In this document: in pieces, positions 1 through 15,095 of the stretch
Position numbering within the stretch: the stretch's first letter is position 1
Layout: each line of letters opens with the position of its first letter
Assembly (NCBI RefSeq): GCF_042453785.1
Contig: NC_091673.1
Location: 131,501 to 195,500, forward strand
Length of the DNA: 64,000 nt
From: Malus domestica
Lineage: Eukaryota; Streptophyta; Magnoliopsida; Rosales; Rosaceae
Direction: 5' to 3'
Translations under genes and position numbers: made by a program
The notes under the pieces: generated by a model
Told to the model about the DNA's origin: nothing
What the model saw: the letters and a program-made list of their open reading frames with translations, nothing else
Databases searched by the model: none

Positions 1-547
1 TGTTATGCTCATGTCACTAAAGGCTGGAAACCTTGGTCTAAACATGGTTGCAGCATGTCATGTTATCCTTTTGGACCTGTGGTGGAATCCAACCACTGAA
101 GATCAAGCTATTGATCGGGCACATAGAATTGGACAGACCCGACCTGTTACTGTAACACGTCTCACGATTAAGGATACAGTGGAGGACAGGATATTAGCTT
201 TACAGGTATGATCTTATACTTAATATTTCTGCCTTCCAAGTTCAATTTGCAGTGCCGATGTACTTTTTTTTTCTTCTTTGGGTTTTCTTTTCCGTCTAGT
301 TCTGATGTGTAAAGAGAAAAGGTTGCTGTTTTTCTGTTATATTTAGGGAATATGTATCATTTTGGCTAACATGAAATACTCGAACAGAAGTTATGTCAGA
401 TCAAAGTCTTGATATTGTGTCATTGACTCCCATGTTTTGCAGGAAGAAAAGAGAAAAATGGTGGCATCTGCTTTTGGTGAAGATCATGGTGGGGGCTCTG
501 CTACACGCCTGACTGTTGAGGATCTGAGATACCTATTTATGGTCTAA
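1..547 (+). CDS. SNF2/RING helicase, C-terminal end (partial)
   Basis: This is the 3' end of an SNF2-family ATPase gene whose start lies left of the window. Coding exons are 1-205 (in frame from base 2) and 443-547, joined across a GT-AG intron, with a TAA stop at 545-547. The first exon carries the end of the helicase C domain: a [21 protein letters not shown] stretch is SF2 helicase motif VI with its RIGQ signature, followed by the TVEDRIL segment that ends the SNF2 core. The short second exon ends in [12 protein letters not shown], as in the plant CHR27/CHR28 (FRG) branch of RAD5/SMARCA3-like proteins that carry an inserted RING finger. That branch acts in nuclear chromatin and RNA-directed DNA methylation. 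The RING lies outside the window, so subfamily assignment rests on the tail and on the neighbouring genes. Confidence 0.88.
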
Positions 548-1461
548 GAACACAACCAAGCGATTCACAATCGTGTTTCTGGCATTAGTATCTTTGCTGA
601 TTCAAAGAAAAAGCTGGTCTAGAAACAAATATTTAGAACTATGAACCAGGATCCTGTTAAATTAAGGATGCATGAAATCAGTAGTAGCAGCAGTAGTAGT
701 AGGGCACTGCCCGATATTGTAGGCTCGCATGGGACTAATGGGTGGATTTGCATCCGAACCTGCATCTGTTTTTTTTGGGGGCTTTTTCCCGGGCCGAAGA
801 AGGCATTTTTGTTCCCAACAAGTGGCGAGTAGCGAGTGAGCATAGGGCTAGGGCTAGGGGACTTGCTGTAAATATTTTCTAATTTATTTTATTGTACAAA
901 AGAGTGTACTAGTAGTATAGCTTCCTTTGTTTTAGTTTTGTTAACAACATGGATGATAAATGTTGTTTTATGAAATATTATTTGCAATTATATCTTGGTA
1001 AAATCATTTAATTTTGTTTTTGCTGTCAGGTTGGTTTGTGTCAAGTAAATTATTGTTTTTGCTTGTTGATACTTGACAAAGCTATAAGGTCATCATCTTC
1101 CGCTACTCCTATTTTTATCTCTAGCCTCGGGTCAGTGAAATATTTACTAGCTAAGCCTATGCTAGGGTTTTACTTCTCCTCTTCTCTTGGATCCTCCTTA
1201 ATATATTGGGTTTCCTCATCTTTACTTGTATTGTTCATACACATTACACGTTATATACACACACGTCAAGTCAAGTTTGCCCCTTCCTTCTTTTATTTCT
1301 TTCGACTCTCTTCACTTTTTGGAATGTTTGACTTTTTTGTATCATCGGTCATCTCAATTTCCTTTTGTTAAAACTATATTTTAACTAAAAGCTTTCACTA
1401 AAACGTGTGTTTTGTCTGTTATTTTACACTCTAATTTAAATCACTTTCGCTTTAAAAACAA
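548..1461. other. 3' flank of the helicase gene
   Basis: This stretch holds the likely 3' UTR (AT-rich, to about 1000) and then intergenic DNA. A short AGC/AGT-rich tract lies at about 681-703. I see no further gene. Confidence 0.5.
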
Positions 1462-1609
1462 GGGGTGTGATATCCACACACTCCATTTTACTTTTCACAC
1501 ACCTTTTTAATTTTCGGCCGTTAGATCGGATGAATTAAAGAAGATCAACGGACAGAAATTATCAAGGGGTGTGTGAGAAGTAAAACGAGGTGTGTGGATA
1601 GCACACCCC
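1462..1609. mobile_element. Mutator-type MITE, 148 bp, with 9-bp TSD
   Basis: A near-perfect foldback element begins GGGGTGTGATATCCACACAC and ends with the inverse GTGTGTGGATAGCACACCCC; the arms pair over about 50 bp. It is flanked on both sides by the same nine bases, TAAAAACAA (1453-1461 and 1610-1618). A 9-bp target duplication with long terminal inverted repeats is the mark of the Mutator (MULE) superfamily. It has no coding capacity. The exact target duplication and closely matching arms suggest a fairly recent insertion. Confidence 0.85.
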
Positions 1610-1618
1610 TAAAAACAA

Positions 1619-2107
1619 TGGACGTAATAAAAAAGAGAATTCAAATAGAGAAATTTGAGTGTTAAGTGAAAGCACTCTCTTAACCAATTACTTGCTTTGC
1701 TCTACTATTACTTGTCTTGGGTAGGTACATGCGTAGTTCTTCATAAGTCACGATATATATTTCCACCCTTCTATGTCTTCCTGCCAATTGAAAGGTGAAA
1801 AGTGAAAAGGAATGGTCCACATACAAATAAAATATGATGAGCACATATTACATTATTTTACACTCACTCACTTCACGAGAACAAAAAGCACACGAACATG
1901 TTTTAAAAAGTTTCATATAAGAACCTCTTAGAACAAGTTTAACTAAAAAGACCATCTACTAAAGCTCACCTCGTTGTAATCTATACTACATATACCTTTC
2001 TTCAAATACTATATAGTTCATGAACTTGAATTCAAGCATACATTCAAAAGAAAAGAAAAAACAGAGAAAAAGGAGCTAGGGACGACATATTATAATTAAT
2101 AAGCTGT
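1619..2107. other. Intergenic and 3' UTR of the aspartic protease gene
   Basis: AT-rich DNA between the MITE and the stop codon of the minus-strand protease gene. The part next to 2107 is probably its 3' UTR. No gene is seen. Confidence 0.4.
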
Positions 2108-3727
2108 TTAGCAGACATTGGGTCCAAAACCCACAAAACCATTGGCTCCATCAAATGAGATTTGGATGCCCTCTTGCTGGATGTTGCCTATTATGGAAAG
2201 TCCGGAGGCCGAAGGAGCAAATGCAAAGCAAAAGGTCCCCTTCTCGTCCACCGGAATCAGAAAATTGCTCGCCGGAAGCGTCAGGATGGGCCCACCCGAA
2301 AAATAAAACGACACGGTCGGCACCCGAACCGACACGAAGCCGTTCAGGTCATAGCATGTGTCAAAGATGGACACTCCCGACGACAGCCGAGGGAGGCTGG
2401 CCGTCTGCTGAAGAAAGGTATCGCGGAAGGCCTCGTAAGCCAACGTCGGGAACCTTGTCACGGCGGTGCCCGTGTCCATCACAACCCCTCCGTACCCCAT
2501 CTCGGTTTGCCGGAATACGTCTCCGGATATGGGCACCCGCATCCCTCCAACTCCAAGGCCCGCCAGCCCCACAAAATACAAACTCGGGGCCCGCGGGTTC
2601 CGGATCAGCGGGACCCATGCAGCACCCACGGGCATCGCCCCACGACCGAACTCCAGGGACCCTCCTCCTCCTCCGCCGGCTGCGTTGGTACTTGTAGTAC
2701 TAGAGCGGCCGCCACGGCTGACCAAACAATAAGTGAAGGCACCTCCGGTCAGGCCGGCGAGCTGACCAACAAATGACATGGCCCCACCTCCAAGGCCCAA
2801 GAGACCAGCGGCTCCCACAAACATGCCGCGATTCATGTGCCCGCAGCCGATGGCTACGTTTCGGAGGAGGGCGCGTCCCAAGGTAAGAGTTTCGAGGGCA
2901 AGCGTGCCCTGGGTGTAGGATCCGTCGCCGTAGGAGGCCTCGTAGAGGCATCGACCGGAGTGGCAACCGGGGTTCTGGAGGCGGCCGCAGAGGGAGGAGG
3001 CACAGGAGACGCTGGAATACGAAGCAGAGCGGGCGGGGTCAAAGATGGGGTCGGACTGGTGGTAACAATGGGTGCAAGGCTGGCACTGAACCCACACGAT
3101 GTCACTGCCGGAGTCAATCACCATGTATTGGCTTCGTGGTGGGCTCCCCACTCCGATCCTCACGAAGTATTCTCCACTCCCTTGCTCCATACCCGACACC
3201 ACCCCTGACCCAAAATCCAACGACTCTAACTCTGAGTCTGAGTAGTTGAGGAGGCGCCGCGTGAGGCTAGCAAACCTTTTGGCATCCCTTTTCATGCGTG
3301 CGCGGAAAAGGTGGCTATGAGAAGTATGGCTGCCTTCATTCCCATTCCTGTTTGCATATTGCGACGACATCTTATCCCTGTGGACCACCTTCACCTTCCA
3401 TTTTCCTACTCCGGATCCGCCATTAGTGCTTCTTTCATATTCTTCATGATCTATATCATCTTCATCATCATCATCATTTAATTTGCTGCCGGTGGTGGTG
3501 CTGCTGGTGACGTTGTATGCAGCCCTAGGTGCCCTGTCATTACTTTGAATCGCCGTGATTGTTTCCTTCACGTTCAGCTCTTGAAACTCAGGGTACGTAA
3601 GGGAAGTAGTTGTAGTATTGGTGATGGTGGTGGCCACGGCGCAGCTGCTAATTATTAGGAGGAGAAGAGCAGACACCGTTAGCAGTAGTAATGGTGCTTC
3701 TGCTTCCTTCACGCGTACGGCTACCAT
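2108..3727 (-). CDS. ASPG2: Aspartic protease, ASPG2-like (A1 family, nucellin-like)
   Basis: An intronless gene for a 539-residue pepsin-like (A1) aspartyl protease. The N-terminus has a hydrophobic signal-peptide-like run (residues 12-32), then a low-complexity, Asp-rich pro-region to about 175. The catalytic domain has its first active site as DSGSDIVWVQC (Asp205), with Ser in place of the usual Thr of DTG, and the second as DTGTAVTRF (Asp418). A cysteine-rich nucellin-type insert follows the first motif (CQPC, then C222, C242, C247, C255, C260). The protein ends GFVGFGPNVC, as in the ASPG1/ASPG2 group. DSGS is normal for this plant group. Members are secretory-pathway proteases linked to drought and ABA responses. 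The G+C content is higher than that of its surroundings, which creates long antisense open frames here that I take as spurious. The start is the first ATG of the frame. Confidence 0.93.
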   Translation of the reverse strand: MVAVRVKEAEAPLLLLTVSALLLLIISSCAVATTITNTTTTSLTYPEFQELNVKETITAIQSNDRAPRAAYNVTSSTTTGSKLNDDDDEDDIDHEEYERSTNGGSGVGKWKVKVVHRDKMSSQYANRNGNEGSHTSHSHLFRARMKRDAKRFASLTRRLLNYSDSELESLDFGSGVVSGMEQGSGEYFVRIGVGSPPRSQYMVIDSGSDIVWVQCQPCTHCYHQSDPIFDPARSASYSSVSCASSLCGRLQNPGCHSGRCLYEASYGDGSYTQGTLALETLTLGRALLRNVAIGCGHMNRGMFVGAAGLLGLGGGAMSFVGQLAGLTGGAFTYCLVSRGGRSSTTSTNAAGGGGGGSLEFGRGAMPVGAAWVPLIRNPRAPSLYFVGLAGLGVGGMRVPISGDVFRQTEMGYGGVVMDTGTAVTRFPTLAYEAFRDTFLQQTASLPRLSSGVSIFDTCYDLNGFVSVRVPTVSFYFSGGPILTLPASNFLIPVDEKGTFCFAFAPSASGLSIIGNIQQEGIQISFDGANGFVGFGPNVC

Positions 3728-3912
3728 GGCTTGTCTTTATTTAATTGCTTGAGAAGAGTCAAATTAACTAAGCCTGCTCTTAACTCCTACGTACTACTCA
3801 TTTTAATAAGCTATTCCTTGCTTGAAAGTTGGGTTTGAAATAGTAGGGACAAGGGATGTGGGATTATTTGGTTTGGGTTTTGTATATATAATGGCATATA
3901 TATATATATATA

Positions 3913-4057
3913 GGTGACGCTAGAAAGTCTATTTCCTTGAATCATGTTGTGTAGATTATATAGTGAATGTTAACGGTTTGATTCCTTCTTTAAATCAATC
4001 ACCACATCATATGGTTTATCAAATATGATCTAAAAATATAGTCTCCCTAGCATTTTC
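3913..4057. mobile_element. Foldback MITE, copy A of a local family
   Basis: An AT-rich inverted-repeat element. The left end GGTGACGCTAG and the right end CTAGCATTTTC are imperfect inverted repeats, and the arms continue pairing inward around ATCATATG-like blocks. It resembles the elements at about 5042 and 6406. No coding capacity and no clear target duplication. Confidence 0.5.
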
Positions 4058-4725
4058 ATATAGATGTATAGAGCAAAAAGGTGAGATGGAATAATTGGGT
4101 TATCCCATTTGTGCATGATCGATGGGGCTCGGTTCTATTTTGTTTTAATATTATTAATTGATGACATGAGAGGGAATTCTACTTTCTTGACTCTTGGGTT
4201 AATTGAGGTTAGCTAGTAGCTATAGCTACCTTTCTTCAGCTTTACTTTCTCAATTCTTCATCCTTTTAGGTTAATTGAGTGATAGCTTCACCGCAGTATG
4301 CCATCCATCAAGCTCTAATTGATGTATAACAGGCGGCTAAAAGGATCGAATGAAAGTTTAAGAATGTTTAAAATCAGCAGCAAAGCGAAGAAGACTCGTC
4401 ACTTTACCATAATGCATTGACAATTTTGGCTGAATTCCATTATTTACTAGTTTAAAATTAAATTTTAAGATTTTAAGTGTTTTTCGTGTTTTGTTATTTC
4501 TTTAATTTGTTTTCTATTTGTACTCCTAAAAGGTGCATGTCTAAGAGGCCCTATATAAGCAACCATTAGTGGGAAAAAGTTGTATCATATCATTCAATCA
4601 ACAAACTTAAGTTTTTTCATTTATTAGTGAGTTCCATATTACTAGTTAATTATGGCTTATTTCGTTCGATTAAAACGTTGTGTCGGTAATGTTGGGCGGA
4701 TATCATTCATGGACATGTAGGATAT

Positions 4726-4760
<35 letters not shown>

Positions 4761-5041
4761 GAAAAAGAAGGGAAAACGATAGAAAATAAATAAAATTTAA
4801 ACAAATTAAATGAAGAATGAAAACAATGCTTTCTTTATTTTGTCAAAAAGAACGAAAACAATTCTATTTTATATATTTTTGATAAATAATATGATATTGT
4901 ATCAAGAGAGTAACACTCTCACAAAATAAAGATGCATCATCACAATTGAGTATCTTGCTACAAATATTTATTTTCCTCGCATATATATAGTCAGCCTTTT
5001 CCATAAGCTTTAGATAGACACTATTGTTAAAGCTTTAAAAG

Positions 5042-5250
5042 GGTGATGTTATAGAAATCATTTATTTAAATCATGTTTTATAAACTATATGACGTTCTTT
5101 TTAATGATTGAATTATTACTTAAGTGTTGATTAACATGCATATTTCTTACATGGTTTACAAATATAAAATATAAAATTGATCTGCTTCTCATTACTTGCT
5201 TTAAAAATGTGAGAGAATTATAAACAACAGAATTTCTATGATATATAATG
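5042..5250. mobile_element. Foldback MITE, copy B (diverged)
   Basis: It begins GGTGATGTTATAGAAAT and contains the same TTTATAAACTATATGAC-like block as the other copies, with a rough inverted counterpart in its right half (ATTTCTATGATATATAAT near 5232). The right boundary is uncertain. Confidence 0.35.
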
Positions 5251-5519
5251 TCCTCAGTAGTGTTAGCCTTTTCATAGGTAGGTATGCACTATTGTATTAT
5301 GTTTCTTTAAACACAATCACAGATTACATGTTATTATTAAACATTCATATAAATATATATATACACACACACACGCACGCAGGCTACATGTAAAATGTAT
5401 ATGGATGAATAGGATAATGTATGCATGGATGCAGTAAGGAAATAATATTAGGAGGGGTCAGTAAGAATAGCGCGCGCAGTGTGCAAATTTTTTTATACCA
5501 AAAATAGCATGCATATCGC

Positions 5520-5800
5520 AATTTCATCGAGTCTTGGTAGGCCTGAAGTCATTTGAAAATGCATACTACAGACATGTTAATGTATGCAAGGGACAGTACC
5601 CAAGGTATTCATGGACATTCATCGGGTTTAGGTAGGCCTGAAGTCGGTTGGAGAGCAAGTATGAAGCCAACTCTAATCTTCAAAATGGCAACACTCAAGG
5701 TATCCATGAACATTCACCGAAATTCGGAGGGTCAGCACCTAAGGTTTCTATAGATGTTCATCGAAGTTCGGGGGGTCAGCTGACCCCCCCTTGCCCCTTA
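5520..5800. repeat. Decayed tandem repeat with a perfect palindrome
   Basis: Several related segments of about 45-50 bp follow one another. GTAGGCCTGAAGTC occurs twice about 92 bp apart, and AAGGTATTCATGGACATTCA is followed by diverged versions ending in TTCGGAGGGTCAGC and TTCGGGGGGTCAGC. The array ends at a perfect 20-bp palindrome centred on CAGCTG (5770-5789). Small open frames crossing it look fortuitous. Confidence 0.5.
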
Positions 5801-6405
5801 ATGGATCCGCCAGTGCATGGATGCATGGATATACATACATATATATATACTCATATATATAATGATTGCAGAACATGATCAACATGCGCGCATGAGTAGG
5901 TAGTTGACCACTTGGTCCAGATCCCGCGCGGCCAGGGCCCATGCATGCATGAGGACTAGCCTACACGTATACTTTTCCATCGCAAGATTAACAAGCATGG
6001 ATGCACAAACAATCATGGCATTGGCATGGCCATCTCCTTCTGCAGGTGGATAATCGGTATCAATATCGAGAGAGAGAGAGAGACCCTAATTCCTACACAC
6101 ACATGCGTACGGTTCATTTGAACGGCATGCAAGCTTGACAAGGCATTTATTTTCAACTTTCAAGAGATTAGCTTAATTTTCTTATTTGCATACAGATGTG
6201 CGATCAATAGGTACGTACGTACCTTAGAAAAGTAGAGTGCCTTTTTTTTATCAGCATTGGAAATTGACGTAGGATAAAATATAATAACAAGATATATAAA
6301 ATCGCCACAATCTTTCTCCATCAATGAGTGTATTGTTCGTTTAAAAGCAAAGATTGCATATAATCCAACTTTTGTCCCTATAATGGCGGCTGAGCTCACT
6401 CTTTT

Positions 6406-6566
6406 GGAGAGATTATTTTTTAGATTATATTTTGTAGATCATATGATGTAGAAGTTAATGATTAAATTCTTTGTTTGATTCATTAAATAAGAGATTTAAT
6501 CATCAATCATCGTATCATGTAATCTATAAAATATAGTTTAAAAAAGATAATATCTCTAGCATCACC
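6406..6566. mobile_element. Foldback MITE, copy C of a local family
   Basis: The arms pair over about 60 bp: GGAGAGATTATTTTTTAGAT on the left against the inverse of AAAAAAGATAATATCTCT on the right. The right end reads CTAGCATCACC, the inverse of the GGTGACGCTAG end of copy A. It is non-coding and AT-rich. The left terminus is degraded, so the boundary is approximate. Confidence 0.55.
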
Positions 6567-7555
6567 TCGAAAGAAAAATCAAACGACGATAAATGCCTAG
6601 CTTATGGGCAATCTAGCATCAGATTAATTTCATAACCGAGTGAAATATATTCAATTGCTTTTGGAATTATGACTAGAAATTCCATTGGATATGGATATAT
6701 TGACAATCAACATTTTGATGTAAAGATGTACCTGGATCGATGATGTACAACAGAATAATCTTGATTTGTAACAATAATAGGGTTTTGTTTAAAATCACTG
6801 AAAAGTAATCAAAGTGTAATGTTGTAGAACTAAATGATTCTAGCATGTCTCCACTAGCCAGTTACAGTATCGATAATATCCCACTTCCATAGCTTCTTTC
6901 CCATCCCATCCCATCCAGAGAGAGGGAGGTGGAGGTGGAGGTGGAGGTGGAGGTTGTGGTTGTGGCTTCCCAAAGAGATTCAGATAGATATCATACAGGG
7001 AGGGTTAATTATATAATATTCAGATGAAATAATGAATTAATACGACAAAGACCAACCAAAGTGAGCATAAAAAAATTAGGACATCAAAATAAGTGGGAAG
7101 ATGACAGAAAATATAAAAAATGGATGAGTTGGGAATAGAATAATTAAAGATGTGAGAGCACCATCGACAGAGGCATATTCCAATAATTGTACAATTATAG
7201 CACCTAAAAGTGGTTCTTATTTTTAATTAAGTAGTCTCTGTCTCTATCTCTATCTCTTTTCTGAGTTTTCTCTCCGACTCTCACCACTCACCACTCAACA
7301 CTCACTGGATGTTATAAAACACGTAACGTAAGCACTTGCTTCACATAATATTCTTAGTTATATTATTATATATGCATCAAATTAAACAAGGCATTGTGGA
7401 TTCCAAACAAGTATCAATATGCTTCATGGTATCTGGAAACCCATCACCATCATCACTTGTTGGTATCTCATCGTCTGCACTGCCCTTGTCATCATCAACA
7501 ACCACCTTATCTTCTTCATTTCATCGTCATTGTGGCCTGCTTGTAGATGATGGAT

Positions 7556-7650
7556 GATCTTCACTGGTAATACTAGTACAAGCACTAGAGGATCTTCACT
7601 GGTAATACTAGTACAAGCACTAGAGGATCTTCACTGGTAATACTAATACA
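7556..7650. repeat. 35-bp tandem repeat, about 2.7 copies
   Basis: The unit starting GATCTTCACTGGTAATACTA repeats at 7556, 7591 and 7626. The first two copies are identical and the third is partial and diverged. Confidence 0.85.
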
Positions 7651-8099
7651 TACAAGGCATGACAACTTCCGAAAACGTGTATGAATAGAGAGAAACAAAT
7701 TGTGCATGGTCGCAATTTGCTACAGATGATTCCACTCACAAAATTTTAGTTAGTGGTGATGTCAGTATACCATAAATAACAATAACTTGACAACATCCGA
7801 ATTACATGCTCTCTTTCGAATTGTATCACAATTTATCTGTCTGAATTTAACCTCAACGACATTAACATTCTTAAGCGCACACAGGCTTAACATCAAATCT
7901 TCCTAAATTAATTCACGTATCTCCTCTAATATGTAAGGCTTTGCAAGTTAAAGTTATTGCAAAGCCCCCCAGAATGGTCTGCAAAGAATCAAGGTCTGCA
8001 GAGATTTGGCGGGAGCAAGAAAGGCACAGGTTAAGCAATGTAATGACTTTTCAATGCTTCCCTTCAAACAACCACGCAACAAGTTAATAAGAGGAAGAT

Positions 8100-12830
<4,731 letters not shown>

Positions 12831-13128
12831 TATTTTGGTGACAACTCGCTTGCTCGCGCTCGCTCGCTCACTCCCAAACCCCAATATTACGAGAGACCAA
12901 AAAGAAAGCGCCGTTTGAGGGCCTCCCTTTAAACCCGGCTAACTTCTAACCCTTAACGTAAAATTTAGGTTCTAAACCCCCCAACTTGCTCTGATTTTTG
13001 GGCTAAAAATCAATTTTGGGTTCAAACTGATCTTTGGGGTAAATTTAACCAAATAAACTAACAATGCAAATGACCTGGCCCACTTCAGCGCATGGACACG
13101 TCATAAAAAGAAGGGAGCCGCAACCCAC
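12831..13128. other. PRMT6 5' flank
   Basis: This stretch contains the short 5' UTR and promoter side of PRMT6, including a CGCTCGCTCGCT run near 12856-12868. No gene is seen on the plus strand. Confidence 0.4.
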
Positions 13129-14027
13129 TAAGGCCATCTCCAACCGACGCGGACAAAAGGTTTTAGGGCTAAAAAAATCTAATTTTTTTTCCTATAAATA
13201 CCTAAGTCATTCCACCATTCCATACTATCTTACCTCATTTTATTTCAATTCTTCACATTCCATTCTCTTACATCTTCCAATAATATTTCCTTCAATTTTT
13301 TCAATAATTTTCAAATGACCACATCTGCAATGAAAGGGAGGGCTTGGACCCGAAAAGAAGATTAAGCTCTTTGCAGGGCTTATATACGGGTCTCGGAAGA
13401 TAGTGTGAAAGGGAGTTCTCAAACAAGTGAAGGTGTTCGAACTCGTACGTCCAAAAAGTACTATGAGTTCTACGAAGGCACCACTCTACCGAATTCCCGA
13501 AACCACGAGAGTTGTTCTTCGAGATGGAAAAAACATCTTCATCCAAGTTTGAATAAATGGCATCAACTTAAATTGAAGTTGTTGTAGTCTTTAATATTTA
13601 AGTTGTAGTTTTTAAATTTAAGTTGTAGTTTTTAAATTTAAGTTGTTGTAGTCTTTAAATTTAAGTTGTAGTCTTTAAGTTTAAGTTGTAGTTTTTAAAA
13701 TGAAGTAGTTGAATCTATAAATTGAGGTTGTTGAATTTTTAAATTGAAGTTGTTGTAGTTTTGAATATGACTGAAAACCTTATTTTAATAAGGTGGTTTA
13801 ATTTAAGTAACCATATTAATTTAATTAAAATAATAAATTATGTTTTGACCCCCTCGGTTGGAGATGGTTTTTTATCAGAGGGCTATGTTTGGCCTATGAC
13901 CCTTTGGGCCATTGGTTGGAGATTATATGAAATATGGCCACATACTGTTCATTAAAATATAATTTATTGGAAGGCTATAGTGCTAAAGGGAGCCCTCTGG
14001 CCCTCCTTCGGTTGGAGATGGCCTTAC
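13129..14027 (+). mobile_element. PIF/Harbinger-like DNA transposon remnant, about 0.9 kb
   Basis: The ends are inverted repeats: TAAGGCCATCTCCAACCGA on the left and TCGGTTGGAGATGGCCTTA on the right. Three TTGGAGAT motifs recur near the right end (about 13857, 13915, 14010). Inside, plus-strand pieces at about 13316-13570 read like the MYB/SANT-type accessory protein of plant Harbingers: a start at 13315 with GRAWTRKED, then an in-frame stop directly after it, then RVSEDSVKGSSQTS in another frame and SSRWKKHLHPSLNKWHQ. In working copies the first block continues as EEDEALCRAY-like sequence. A short TTTAAGTTGTAG-type tandem repeat fills 13577-13760. No transposase is present, so it is non-autonomous and decayed. 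CAC flanks both ends and may be the target duplication. Confidence 0.7.
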
Positions 14028-15034
14028 ACACCCCAAACGTGGAACACGCTCGTCTGCCTTTAGTGTCCGACAACTAGTGGCCCATTGTCAGGGCAGTTGT
14101 CAGCCACTTGCCGCCTGCCAACGATTATTTTTGAGATCGAATGGATGAGATTAATGGACTGTTAGTTGATCCAATGGTTCATATTCAGTTTTTTTTTCTT
14201 TAAAAATATAATTTTAATATATTAAATCCAATGGTTGAGATTCAATATGATCAAATCTAACAGTAAAAAAAAAATCTAATGGCCCAAAATTAAATCCAAC
14301 GCCTAAAACAATTAAAAGATCATCTAAAACAAAGTTTACCCAAAAAAATTATTTATCGAAATCTAAGTGCTTTTAAGTTTAAATGTTCATAAAATTCCGA
14401 CGGTTGGATGTAAAAGTTTCCCTAAAATTCCGACGCCTATGCCATGTGGGCTTTGAATCTCATGTGTAGTAGGGGCACAAATGTATATATGTACAATTAT
14501 CATAATTGTCTTGAAACAAAAAGTTGACTTAATCCAAATAAAAGGGTTAGGCTTTATCTTTTCCTTAAAGTTTGTATATTTGCTTAAAACCTATATCTCA
14601 ATTGGTATTTATCACCCTCAAAAAACAAAGTCAGTTATTGACAATTTTTTAAGGTAATTTTCTTTAAAAAAAATCAATTCGTAAAATTATGTTTTACAAA
14701 TTAAATACAAAATGCAATTGGCTAGTTAGTTAGAAATAAAAAGGTTGGGCTCGATGCAGGCCCGAAACTGTTACCGATATTGTTTTATGGGCCAAAAGTA
14801 TCAAAAAAGCCCAACAGGCAGAGCACGCCGAATCGGCGGGTGGGGTTGGAATTGGATCACGTAGGAGGATTTTGAGTTGCCGTACCCACCAAGAATGGAA
14901 ATTTGGAATGGAGTTGTTTCTTTCTTTCTTAAAATAAAAACACTAAATAAATAAAAAAAAGGTTAAATCCCAAAGGCAGAAAGGCAGAAAGGCAAAGGAA
15001 AAGGCCCCTCGTCAGTCGGCCCTCATCCTCTATC
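14028..15034. other. Intergenic, repeat-like, upstream of TOM40
   Basis: It contains short repeated phrases (ATCCAATGGTT and relatives at about 14169-14240, AAAATTCCGACG twice near 14390-14431) that suggest another degraded element, but no ends could be set. No gene is seen. Confidence 0.35.
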
Positions 15035-15042
15035 TATAAATA
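15035..15042 (+). promoter_or_regulatory. Probable TATA box of TOM40
   Basis: TATAAATA lies 54-61 bp before the chosen TOM40 ATG, a normal spacing for a short 5' UTR. Assigned by motif only. Confidence 0.5.
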
Positions 15043-15095
15043 CTAGTAGTAATCGCGTTGGTCCGTGGTCGTATCGAAATTCGAAAGATAAAGCA

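Larger units (their letters stand above)
3728..8099. other. Large AT-rich intergenic region with MITEs and simple repeats
   Basis: No protein gene is supported here. It holds the upstream region of the protease gene (a TATA-rich run at about 3886-3911), three related foldback elements, TA, AC and GA microsatellites (about 4731-4756, 5358-5375, 6069-6083), a decayed repeat near 5520-5790, a GGAGGT microsatellite at about 6924-6955, a 35-bp tandem repeat at 7556, and the 3' UTR of PRMT6 at its right end. Confidence 0.5.

Noticed and set aside
2118-3208. Several long open frames on the plus strand and other minus frames inside the aspartic protease gene
   Set aside because: They are shadows produced by the GC-rich coding sequence of the protease and have no family features.
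5553-5942. Open frames of 60-76 residues across the decayed repeat
   Set aside because: They follow the repeat structure and show no protein-like conservation.
12831-12884. A longer N-terminus for PRMT6
   Set aside because: The extension has no ATG (it would start at TTG); the ATG at 12830 gives a normal-length protein.
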